This document shows, in pieces, positions 1-5,922 of a stretch of DNA of 6,963 nucleotides (its first letter is position 1; each line of letters begins with the position of its first letter). The stretch is from positions 1 to 6,963 of the forward strand of contig JALNWH010000098.1 of assembly GCA_023230985.1 (NCBI GenBank). Direction: 5' to 3'. The DNA is from Bacillota bacterium (GTDB lineage Bacteria > Bacillota > Clostridia > Lutisporales > Lutisporaceae). The translations under genes were made by a program, and so were the position numbers. Under the pieces are notes generated by a model. That model saw nothing but the letters and a program-made list of their open reading frames with translations, was not told where the DNA came from and ran no database searches.

Positions 1-3
1 CAT
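1..3 (-). CDS. Start codon of a leftward gene that lies outside the window
   Basis: Only the ATG initiator (CAT on the plus strand) is inside the window. It is called a gene start because, on the minus strand, it is preceded by a near-perfect ribosome binding site, AGGAGG, at plus positions 9-14, at normal spacing. A credible promoter lies about 100 bases upstream. The product cannot be known from one codon. Confidence 0.6.
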
Positions 4-8
4 ACAAA

Positions 9-14
9 CCTCCT
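9..14 (-). promoter_or_regulatory. Strong Shine-Dalgarno AGGAGG for the leftward edge gene
   Basis: Reading the minus strand, AGGAGG is followed by TTTGT-like spacing and then ATG at position 3. This is the strongest ribosome binding site in the window and is the main reason for calling a gene start at the left edge. Confidence 0.65.
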
Positions 15-62
15 GTTAGTTTTTTCTGCAAATTAAATTTTACAGGTATTTTTGTATGTTGG

Positions 63-92
63 GAAGGGGTTTTCCCCTTCTTTTTATTTTTT
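63..92 (+). terminator. Rho-independent terminator-like hairpin, rightward
   Basis: GAAGGGG (63-69), a TTTT loop (70-73) and CCCCTTC (74-80) form a perfect 7-bp stem. It is followed on the plus strand by a T-rich run (81-92). The U-tract shows it would stop rightward transcription. No rightward gene precedes it: it lies in the presumed 5' leader of the leftward gene at the edge. On the minus strand the hairpin is not followed by a U-tract, so it is not a conventional attenuator of that gene. It may end an antisense or unseen rightward transcript. Confidence 0.55.
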
Positions 93-104
93 GTTGTTTT
101 GCCA

Positions 105-132
105 ATTAAAATTATACTCTAACGGGTGTCAA
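105..132 (-). promoter_or_regulatory. Candidate sigma-A promoter for the leftward edge gene
   Basis: On the minus strand a perfect -35 box TTGACA (plus 127-132) is followed after 16 bases by TTTAAT (plus 105-110), which matches TATAAT at 5 of 6 positions. A TATAAT also occurs at plus 111-116 but lies too close to this -35 box to pair with it. The -35 box abuts or overlaps the edge of the repeat element that begins near 131. Confidence 0.5.
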
Positions 133-331
133 GCTTATATATTTGATTAAGATTGCGTTGTGGAAATGCTTAGAATCTGTTAGCGCAGTGGAGGATTAGT
201 TGCGTCAACTGTCTGAGCAAAGCGAGTTTTGGCGCAACCCGGAGTAAGCTTACAGATTGTTAGCCTTGAAACTCAGCAATCGAATCAAATGATATATGCT
301 TTGATATCTTATAGCTGTTGTATAATATATA
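131..331 (+). repeat. Left copy of a modular palindromic intergenic repeat
   Basis: Modules visible in order: A (133-172), B (168-243, overlapping the end of A), a spacer (244-276), D (277-302) and a less conserved extension E (303 to about 331) containing TATAAT. The same modules occur inverted at the right end of the window: A 37/40 identical, B 74/76, D 26/26. The copy is itself an imperfect nested palindrome. The 5' part of A (from about 132 to 157) is complementary to D. AATCTGT (174-180) is complementary to ACAGATT (252-258), and inside that GTTGCG (199-204) is complementary to CGCAAC (233-238). No ORF of note lies inside. This fits a MITE-like or REP-like non-coding repeat; its exact ends are uncertain because no clear target-site duplication was found. 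Confidence 0.8.
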
Positions 332-443
332 CATGACATTAATATAAGTTTTACTGCAAAAGCCGAGTACAAAAAGAATTGCATAGATAGGCGATGTAAA
401 TCTCAATGATGTGCTACAAGCAACAAATATGTCACATTATCCG
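303..443. other. AT-rich intergenic stretch with no recognised gene
   Basis: This lies between the repeat's D module and the stop codon of the small membrane protein gene. The first 30 bases or so are the weakly conserved E extension of the repeat. In the remainder I see no hairpin with a U-tract that would terminate the leftward glycosyltransferase/membrane-protein transcript. I also see no ORF with a ribosome binding site and no RNA gene. Confidence 0.5.
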
Positions 444-806
444 TCATTTATTGATTATAAATACTCCGGCAACAATTGTTACCATTCCAATAACTTTATT
501 AGCAGTCAATTGCTCATTAAATAATATAGGAGACAAAACACCAATTATAACATAGCTAAGGCTTACCATAGGATAAGCCTGACTGAGTTCTGATTTGGTC
601 AAAACCTTTACCCAAAGCATAAAGCTAAGTCCAAAGAGTATAAGTCCGACAACAATTACCGGTGATTTGAGTATAACCCAAATGCTGCGGAAAAAGGTAT
701 TCAAGGAGAAATCAAATTCTCCTAAAATATTTGCGCCGACTTTTAACAATATTTGACCCGCTGCCCCCATGAATACGGATAGCAAGATTAATGTCATCTG
801 ACCCAT
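444..806 (-). CDS. SMR/EamA-type four-helix membrane protein, probable lipid-linked sugar flippase subunit
   Basis: The 120-residue protein is almost entirely hydrophobic, with four predicted membrane segments (about 4-25, 47-66, 75-95 and 101-119). It resembles half of a drug/metabolite transporter. Family-type signatures are an N-terminal GAAGQILLK (14-22), the SELSQAYPMVSLSYV stretch (72-86), and NEQLT followed by a glycine-containing last helix (97-114). The multidrug-pump glutamate of EmrE helix 1 is not evident; the AGQ...K pattern is closer to ArnE/ArnF-like flippase subunits. The ATG at 806 has GAGGGA upstream and lies 13 bases inside the end of the upstream glycosyltransferase gene, so translation is probably coupled. 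Such pairs usually move an undecaprenyl-phosphate-linked sugar outward. This role is inferred from context; a small-molecule exporter remains possible. Confidence 0.8.
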   Translation of the reverse strand: MGQMTLILLSVFMGAAGQILLKVGANILGEFDFSLNTFFRSIWVILKSPVIVVGLILFGLSFMLWVKVLTKSELSQAYPMVSLSYVIIGVLSPILFNEQLTANKVIGMVTIVAGVFIINK

Positions 807-1567
807 TGTCTTTTCCCTCTGTTTCTTAATGTATTATATTTCATCCCAAGCTTCATATATCCTTTGATGGTTTTAAAGGCTTTCATCTTACTGGGTGTTT
901 CTTTGAGATCATATTGCAGGACTAGCGGATACTCACCTATCCTAGCATTAAGTATGCCTGCTTTTACTATTAATTCTATCATGCATTCAAAACCATCAGC
1001 TTCTATCAGCTGTTCTTTATAATAGTCTTTCATCTTGTTTAAAAACCCGACTCTATAAGCCCTATACCCGCAAGAAAAGTCTTTCACTCCTTTTGTATTA
1101 AAGATGGCCTTTGCGAAAATCCTAGCACCTCTGCTAAAGATTTTTCTATCAAAAGAAAGCCCTATTTCATTGCCGCCTTTTTGAAATCTTGATGCTATAA
1201 CTATATCTAAGTCCTCTCTTATTAGCTTATCCACCATTGCCGGTATTATCCCGGGGTTATGAGTATTATCCGCATCTAAAACGACTAAAACATCATTTTC
1301 CCCATAACTGGAAGTGGCATAATTTATAATAGTAATCATTCCTTGTGCCAATCCCATGTTATGGGGATGATTTCTATAATTAATGTATCCATATTCTTTT
1401 GAGTATCGCTTTAGATAGCTTTCCGTATCATCACTACTTCCGTCATTTATCGCTAAGATTTCAGCCGGTATTTTGTTTTCCTTTATCATCTTATTTGTCC
1501 TATCAAGTAGATTGGCAATGGCACTGCTTTCATTATAAGTTGGCAATCCTATTAAAACTTTTTTCAT
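794..1567 (-). CDS. Family 2 glycosyltransferase, DPM1-like (polyprenyl-phosphate sugar synthase type)
   Basis: From the chosen start the protein has 257 residues and a single GT-A domain. Motifs: LIGLPTYNE (5-13) at the nucleotide-binding strand, NDGSSDDT (41-48), the metal/nucleotide-sugar DAD at 98-100 followed by NTHNP, ASRFQKGG (125-132), and DFSCGYRAYR (163-172). The last two match the pattern of dolichyl/polyprenyl-phosphate mannosyl- or glucosyltransferases. There are no C-terminal membrane helices, so it is cytosolic or membrane-associated. The expected reaction is transfer of a sugar from a nucleotide sugar to a polyprenyl phosphate; the sugar cannot be told from sequence. An in-frame ATG at 1585 would add six residues. 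Neither start has a good ribosome binding site, and 1567 is preferred because homologues begin at the MKKVLIGLP strand. The downstream small membrane protein overlaps by 13 bases, forming a two-gene operon. A TATAAT at plus 1644-1649 is a possible -10, but I see no matching -35. Confidence 0.85.
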   Translation of the reverse strand: MKKVLIGLPTYNESSAIANLLDRTNKMIKENKIPAEILAINDGSSDDTESYLKRYSKEYGYINYRNHPHNMGLAQGMITIINYATSSYGENDVLVVLDADNTHNPGIIPAMVDKLIREDLDIVIASRFQKGGNEIGLSFDRKIFSRGARIFAKAIFNTKGVKDFSCGYRAYRVGFLNKMKDYYKEQLIEADGFECMIELIVKAGILNARIGEYPLVLQYDLKETPSKMKAFKTIKGYMKLGMKYNTLRNRGKRQWVR

Positions 1568-1661
1568 ACTTTCATCTGCTTTCATTGATAGTTATTTGTA
1601 TAGCGCAAAATCATTACAATAATATTATGTATATAAAAGCAGGATTATAAACGGAATAAAC

Positions 1662-1698
1662 AAAAAAACCGGGAGACAGTAAAGATCTGTCCCCCGGT
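1662..1698 (-). terminator. Rho-independent terminator of the secreted DUF2680-like gene
   Basis: On the minus strand a 12-base arm (plus 1687-1698) pairs with plus 1668-1679 around a 7-base loop, with one G-U pair. It is followed by seven T residues (plus 1662-1668). It begins 14 bases beyond the stop codon at 1712. It should insulate the glycosyltransferase cassette downstream from this transcript. Confidence 0.92.
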
Positions 1699-1711
1699 AT
1701 TCCCGTATGGT

Positions 1712-2206
1712 TTATTGATTGCGTAATCCTTTGCCAAAACCGTTGCTGCCTCTATGATGTCCAAACCCGTTTCCACCTTGGCCTAGACCTTGCTTATATC
1801 CATGCATCCTTCCAAATCCTATGCCCTGTTTTTCTCCAACATTACCACAACATGCTCCTAAGCCGCTTCCATCGCAATTCACTTGATTGTTTTCTATAAT
1901 TGTGAGTATTTCATCGGCTTTTTCTCTTGTAATTATTCCGTCTTCTACTTTTTCTCCCAGTACCGCTTTTTTCATTTCCCACATTTCTTTTTTGAATTCT
2001 TCCAAAGCTCCTGATTCTTTTGCAATTGTACCGTATGTCTTTTTAGTTTCCATTTTTTCTGCAATAACTGCCTCAATGCTTTTCCCTGTTACTGCTGCTG
2101 CCACTTCAGCCGGGGAATTATAAGATGCTGCAAATACAAAAATCGATGTAGCACTGATTATAAGTATCATCACTCCTAATAGCCCAATTACTTTATGTTT
2201 TCTCAT
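1712..2206 (-). CDS. Secreted DUF2680-like (YckD-type) protein with a Gly/His/Cys-rich tail
   Basis: The 164-residue protein has a signal peptide (about 1-27: positive MRKHK, hydrophobic core, then VFAAS for cleavage), so it should be exported. Residues about 31-108 form a helical, charged region with the KTYGTIAKESGALEEFKKEM...KKAVLGEKVEDGIITREKADEI pattern I associate with DUF2680. After NCDGSG the tail (111-164) is rich in Gly, Asn and His, with Cys 111, 119 and 120 and His 135, 150 and 151; these could bind metal, but this is unproven. The start is ATG at 2206 because AGAGGTGA lies immediately upstream. An in-frame GTG at 2215 falls inside that ribosome binding site and is unlikely. The gene has its own promoter and terminator and diverges from a two-component system, suggesting it is an output of, or input to, that system, like CpxP with CpxRA. 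Molecular function is unknown. Confidence 0.8.
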   Translation of the reverse strand: MRKHKVIGLLGVMILIISATSIFVFAASYNSPAEVAAAVTGKSIEAVIAEKMETKKTYGTIAKESGALEEFKKEMWEMKKAVLGEKVEDGIITREKADEILTIIENNQVNCDGSGLGACCGNVGEKQGIGFGRMHGYKQGLGQGGNGFGHHRGSNGFGKGLRNQ

Positions 2207-2233
2207 TATAGTCACCTCTTTATCTTTGTTTTA

Positions 2234-2261
2234 GTTATATAATAACCTGCAATTATGTCAA
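2234..2261 (-). promoter_or_regulatory. Sigma-A promoter of the secreted DUF2680-like gene
   Basis: On the minus strand TTGACA (plus 2256-2261, perfect) is separated by 16 bases from TATAAC (plus 2234-2239, 5 of 6). It lies about 28 bases upstream of the start codon, leaving a short leader containing the AGAGGTGA ribosome binding site. Confidence 0.65.
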
Positions 2262-2271
2262 AACTATGTTT

Positions 2272-2294
2272 TTTTATCGAAAATTTTATGAAAG
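2272..2294. promoter_or_regulatory. Direct-repeat boxes, candidate response-regulator site
   Basis: TTTTATCGAAA (from 2272) and TTTTATGAAA (from 2284) form a tandem near-repeat with about one helical turn (12 bases) between starts. OmpR/PhoB-type regulators commonly bind direct repeats of this spacing. The repeat lies just upstream of the -35 box of the secreted-protein promoter and between the two divergent promoters, a classic activator position. The tract is AT-rich, so chance is a real alternative. Confidence 0.3.
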
Positions 2295-2306
2295 GGAATA
2301 CCGCGG

Positions 2307-2322
2307 TTTTGTATTCACAAAA
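2307..2322. promoter_or_regulatory. Inverted repeat overlapping the -35 zone of the regulator promoter
   Basis: TTTTGT (2307-2312) and ACAAAA (2317-2322) are perfect inverted arms around ATTC. Next to it, ACCGCGGT (2300-2307) is an 8-base perfect palindrome that is GC-rich in an AT-rich region. Both sit immediately upstream of the extended -10 of the response regulator gene, where an operator could act. This rests only on position and symmetry. Confidence 0.25.
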
Positions 2323-2324
2323 TA

Positions 2325-2333
2325 TGTTATAAT
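2325..2333 (+). promoter_or_regulatory. Extended -10 promoter of the two-component operon
   Basis: TGTTATAAT at 2325-2333 is a TGn-extended perfect TATAAT. No good -35 is seen at 16-18 bases (GGTTTT at 2305-2310 is poor), which is typical of extended -10 promoters or of activator-dependent ones. The predicted transcript would start near 2340, some 20 bases before the response regulator ATG. Confidence 0.6.
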
Positions 2334-2359
2334 TAGTAAAAACCTTTTGGAGTGATTGT

Positions 2360-3037
2360 ATGGCGAAGATGCTTATAGCCGATGATAATAAGCAAATCGT
2401 TTCTATATTAGAAGAATATGCAAAAAAGGAGGGCTATACACCTATTATAGCCTTCGATGGCCATCAGGCTTTAGAAGCTTTTGAATTAGAGCAACCCGAT
2501 ATCGTTTTGCTTGATGTTATGATGCCAAAAGTCGACGGCTTTGATGTATGCAAAGAAATACGTGAAACCTCTAATGTACCAATAATCATGATAACTGCAA
2601 AAGGAGAAGATTTCGAGAAAATTATGGGGCTTGATATAGGTGCCGACGATTATATTGTAAAACCTTTTTCCCCAAAGGAAGTTATGGCAAGAGTGCGGGC
2701 TATTATGCGAAGATTAGGAGAAAATCATAATCAACATATTCTGGAATTTGATAATTTAAAAATAAATTTAGATAGTTATATGGCTGCCATAAATGGTGAA
2801 GATTTATCTTTAACTAAAAAAGAACTGGAACTGTTATGGACCTTGGCTGCTAATAGAAACAAAGTATTTTCCAGAGATAATCTATTAGACAGTATCTGGG
2901 GATATGATTATTACGGTGATAATAGAACTGTGGATTCACATATTAAAAGATTAAGGGCTAAAATAGATAAATACAATCATGATAAATGGCAAATAAAAAC
3001 TATTTGGGGTGTGGGTTATAAATTTGAGGTGAATTAA
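2360..3037 (+). CDS. OmpR/PhoB-family response regulator
   Basis: The protein has 225 residues, the normal length. The receiver domain (about 1-118) has the acidic pair D8/D9, phospho-acceptor D52 in LLDVMMPKVDG, T79 and K101 in the VKPF motif, so the phosphorylation site is complete. The C-terminal winged-helix DNA-binding domain (about 128-225) shows LTKKELELLWTLAAN, VFSRDNLLDSIWGYDYYGDNRTVDSHIKRLRAKI and the closing IWGVGYKFE hairpin. The ATG at 2360 is preceded by GGAGTG at 2349-2354. Its stop is directly followed by the kinase start, so the pair is a tight operon. Likely targets are its own promoter and the divergent secreted-protein promoter (inferred). Confidence 0.97.
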   Translation: MAKMLIADDNKQIVSILEEYAKKEGYTPIIAFDGHQALEAFELEQPDIVLLDVMMPKVDGFDVCKEIRETSNVPIIMITAKGEDFEKIMGLDIGADDYIVKPFSPKEVMARVRAIMRRLGENHNQHILEFDNLKINLDSYMAAINGEDLSLTKKELELLWTLAANRNKVFSRDNLLDSIWGYDYYGDNRTVDSHIKRLRAKIDKYNHDKWQIKTIWGVGYKFEVN

Positions 3038-4477
3038 GTGAAAAATAAAATCGTATTTAAGTTAATAGCATACTTTACCATAACTCTTTTGTTGTTTTCC
3101 CTTATAATCGGCAGCGTTTTCATCACACTTTTTAAAAAACATACTATAGACTTACACAAAATAGATATGGAAAACCGAGCCGCAGCTATTGCAGATACTA
3201 TATCGAATTTCTCCGGTGGTAAAGGCGGCTCAGGAATGGGTCATGGTCAATACGGCACTTTTTTTCGGTTTTTAGACGAAATAGCTATGACCGATGTTTG
3301 GATTGTTGATGAAAACCTTAGCCTTTTCACTATGGGAAGGATGTCACATAAACATTATATTTATAAAGATTTACCCGAGGATGCGGAAATTGTTGTAAAA
3401 GAAGTCTTTCAAGGAAAAACAATATTTAGTGAAGGCTTTAGTAATCTGCATGATTCACCTGTTTTAACTCTAGGTATGCCAATTGTGTCACGTGATAGAA
3501 TTATCGGTGCATTACTTCTGCATTCTCCCGTGGAAGGAATGAGCAGTGCCGTATCACAAGGTTTACGAATTTTAATGACCAGTCTTGCTTCTGCACTTGT
3601 TTTATCTATTGTTTTATCCATTTTACTTGCTTTGGCCTTTACAAAACCTCTTAATAGAATGAAAAACTCTGCTGTATTGCTTGCTTTAGGAGACTATGCA
3701 GCAAAGACAGGTGTAAAACAAAATGATGAAATCGGCGAACTGGCTCAAGCTATAGATACACTTAGTGAGAAATTGGATTTAGCAAGCCAAGAAAATCAAA
3801 AACTACACAAGCTGCGCAATGATTTTGTTGCTAATATCTCTCACGAGCTAAGAACGCCTGTTACAGTAATTCGAGGTTCTTTGGAAGCTCTAAATGATGA
3901 AGTCATAACTGATAGGACAAAAGTAAGAGAATACCACCGTCAAATTCTTAACGAAAGTATTTGCTTGCAACGATTAATTAACGATTTATTGGATTTGTCT
4001 CGCTTACAAAACACAGATTTTCAAATAGAAATGAAAGAGTTAAATCTATGTGAAGTAATTAATGATGTAGTTCGAAGCACTCAAAGCCTATCTCAATCAA
4101 AGGATATAGAAGTTATTAAAGAACTTGACACCGATGTTTTAATGTATACCGGGGATTATGGCAGGTTACGACAGATGCTTTTAATAATATTGGATAACGC
4201 TATTAAGTTTTCATCAGATAATAGTATTGTAATAATATCATTAAAAGACAATATGCTGAGCATTATAGATAAAGGTAAAGGCATACCGGCCGAAGATTTG
4301 CCCTATATATTTGATCGTTTTTATAAAGTAAAGTCAAAAGAAAATATGGAAGGTACAGGCCTGGGATTGGCAATTTCCAAGCAAATAGCTGATAGACACA
4401 ATATTAAGCTATCAGTGAGCAGTAATGGAAGTGAAGGAACGGAGTTTAGATTTCTATTCACCGGAATTTTGGTGTAG
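3038..4477 (+). CDS. Membrane sensor histidine kinase, partner of the adjacent response regulator
   Basis: The protein has 479 residues. Order: membrane segment (about 7-31), extracytoplasmic sensor region (about 32-175), second membrane segment (about 177-201), HAMP linker (about 199-251), HisKA domain with phospho-acceptor H269 in FVANISHELRTP, and an ATPase domain with N-box N387 (LDNAIKFS), G1 box DKGKGIP (411-417), FDRFYK (425-430) and G2 box GTGLGLAI (439-446). All catalytic motifs are intact. The sensor region contains a Gly/Met/His-rich patch (GGKGGSGMGHGQYG, 60-73) and a second Met/His cluster (MGRMSHKHY, 99-107), recalling the tail of the divergent secreted protein. The start is GTG, preceded by GAGGTG at 3026-3031 inside the end of the regulator gene. 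The last 20 bases overlap the convergent transporter gene. The stimulus is unknown; metal or envelope stress is a guess from composition. Confidence 0.96.
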   Translation: MKNKIVFKLIAYFTITLLLFSLIIGSVFITLFKKHTIDLHKIDMENRAAAIADTISNFSGGKGGSGMGHGQYGTFFRFLDEIAMTDVWIVDENLSLFTMGRMSHKHYIYKDLPEDAEIVVKEVFQGKTIFSEGFSNLHDSPVLTLGMPIVSRDRIIGALLLHSPVEGMSSAVSQGLRILMTSLASALVLSIVLSILLALAFTKPLNRMKNSAVLLALGDYAAKTGVKQNDEIGELAQAIDTLSEKLDLASQENQKLHKLRNDFVANISHELRTPVTVIRGSLEALNDEVITDRTKVREYHRQILNESICLQRLINDLLDLSRLQNTDFQIEMKELNLCEVINDVVRSTQSLSQSKDIEVIKELDTDVLMYTGDYGRLRQMLLIILDNAIKFSSDNSIVIISLKDNMLSIIDKGKGIPAEDLPYIFDRFYKVKSKENMEGTGLGLAISKQIADRHNIKLSVSSNGSEGTEFRFLFTGILV

Positions 4478-5840
4478 TGGGGGTCTTCATGCCCTCAACT
4501 TTTTCCTTCAAGGTTTTTAAAACTCCTACCATGAGAGCTATACTTAATATAAAGGTAAAAACATCTGCTACAGCCTGTGATATTTGCACTCCAGTAAGGC
4601 CAAATATTTTTGGCAAAATCAAAATACAAGGAATAAAGAAAATCCCTTGTCTTGCAGAAGAGGCTATGGTGGCTTTCATACCTAAACCCAGAGATTGAAA
4701 TGTCATATTAATGATTACGGAAAAAGCATGTAAGGGCAATACTAAACATTGAAACCTCAAGGTTCTGGAAGCAATCATTATGACTTCCAGATCTTCCCTT
4801 CTGAATACTGTTATTACTTGTGGTGCGAATATAAAGAAAATAATTGCCAGCACTAATAAAACTCTGATAGCCACTTTTCCGCTAAACCAAAATGCTTCTA
4901 AAACCCTATCATATTTTTTGGCTCCATAGTTAAAACCGGCCGCAGGCATATAACCCTGCCCAAAGCCAATCAAAGCGGAATATATAAACATGACTATTCT
5001 GGTTACAATTGAAACGGCAGCAACAGCAGGATCACCATAAGGTGAGGCCGCAACATTGAGAAAAACTGTTGCAGCACTTGCCAGGCCCTGTCTGTAAAAA
5101 GTAGGAAGGCCTGTCCTAAAAATTTCTTTATACATTTTAAAAGAAAAGTTTATATTGGAAAATTTAATTTTTATGCTGCCTTCAATGCAATTGGTTTGTA
5201 TAAGTAATATTATAAAGCTGATGAATTGACTAATGATAGTTGCTATAGCAGCACCGGAAATACCCATGTTGAAGCCGAATATTAAGATAGGGTCTAATAT
5301 TATATTCAGCACTCCCCCTGCGGTAATTCCAATCATTGATTTAACTGCATTTCCTTGAGAGCGCAATACAACATTAAGCACAAATGAACCACACATATAA
5401 GGCGCCCCAATCAATATGTAGCGCCCGTAATCCTTTGCATAAGGTGCTATGGTTTCCGTTGCTCCCAAAAACACAACCAATTTATCAATATTCGCAAGTC
5501 CAAAAATAGCGAGTAAAAGCCCTAGAAATAACGATGTGAAAAATCCTGTGGCTGATACTTGTTCAGCGATTTTTCTGTCTTTCCTTCCAAGACTTCTTGA
5601 TATGAAATTTCCGCTACCCATGGCTATTGTAAATCCTATGGCTTGAATCATTGCCATAAGAGAAAAATCAACTCCCACGGCACCTGCCGCCGATGTTCCT
5701 ATTTGACTGACGAAAAAGGTGTCGGCCATATTATATATGGATGTGATTAGCATACTAATGATTGTTGGTATTGCAATTTTAGGTATCAAGACATTTATCG
5801 GTGTCTCTGTCATCATAATATACTTGTCATCTTTTTGCAT
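4458..5840 (-). CDS. MATE-family multidrug/cation antiporter
   Basis: The protein has 460 residues, the usual length, with about twelve hydrophobic segments in two MatE halves. Family patterns: YNMADTFFVSQIGTSAAGAVG (36-56), GSGNFISRSLGRKD (75-88), GGVLNIILDPILIFGFNMGISGAAIAT (175-201), and in the second half GFGQGYMPAAGFNYGAKKY (292-310). These transporters export cationic drugs or metabolites in exchange for Na+ or H+; the substrate cannot be assigned. The ATG at 5840 has GAGGAG about eight bases upstream. It is transcribed leftward, 82 bases after ribosomal protein L25, with a possible -10 of its own between them. Its stop codon lies inside the 3' end of the histidine kinase gene on the other strand, giving a 20-base tail-to-tail overlap with no visible terminator. 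Regulation by the convergent two-component system is possible but unsupported. Confidence 0.95.
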   Translation of the reverse strand: MQKDDKYIMMTETPINVLIPKIAIPTIISMLITSIYNMADTFFVSQIGTSAAGAVGVDFSLMAMIQAIGFTIAMGSGNFISRSLGRKDRKIAEQVSATGFFTSLFLGLLLAIFGLANIDKLVVFLGATETIAPYAKDYGRYILIGAPYMCGSFVLNVVLRSQGNAVKSMIGITAGGVLNIILDPILIFGFNMGISGAAIATIISQFISFIILLIQTNCIEGSIKIKFSNINFSFKMYKEIFRTGLPTFYRQGLASAATVFLNVAASPYGDPAVAAVSIVTRIVMFIYSALIGFGQGYMPAAGFNYGAKKYDRVLEAFWFSGKVAIRVLLVLAIIFFIFAPQVITVFRREDLEVIMIASRTLRFQCLVLPLHAFSVIINMTFQSLGLGMKATIASSARQGIFFIPCILILPKIFGLTGVQISQAVADVFTFILSIALMVGVLKTLKEKVEGMKTPTTPKFR

Positions 5841-5882
5841 TTATAACTCCTCATGTTTGCAATCAACCGAATAGTTCGCCAG

Positions 5883-5888
5883 ATTATA
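5883..5888 (-). promoter_or_regulatory. Possible -10 box for the MATE gene
   Basis: A perfect TATAAT on the minus strand (plus 5883-5888) lies in the 82-base gap between L25 and the MATE start, about 43 bases from the ATG. No convincing -35 hexamer or TGn extension accompanies it. No terminator hairpin is seen after L25, so read-through from L25 is the alternative. Confidence 0.3.
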
Positions 5889-5922
5889 TAGCTTTTTCAT
5901 TTGATTTCATCCGGTGGTTGTA

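Noticed and set aside
173..258. Possible tRNA: the start of module B (TTAGCGCAGTGG) resembles a tRNA D-arm.
   Set aside because: There is no T-arm GTTCGAATC, no anticodon stem-loop and no acceptor stem at the right distances. The repetition elsewhere fits an intergenic repeat.
2207..2215. GTG at 2215 as the start of the secreted protein.
   Set aside because: That codon lies inside the AGAGGTGA ribosome binding site for the ATG at 2206, and it would only add three residues before the signal peptide.
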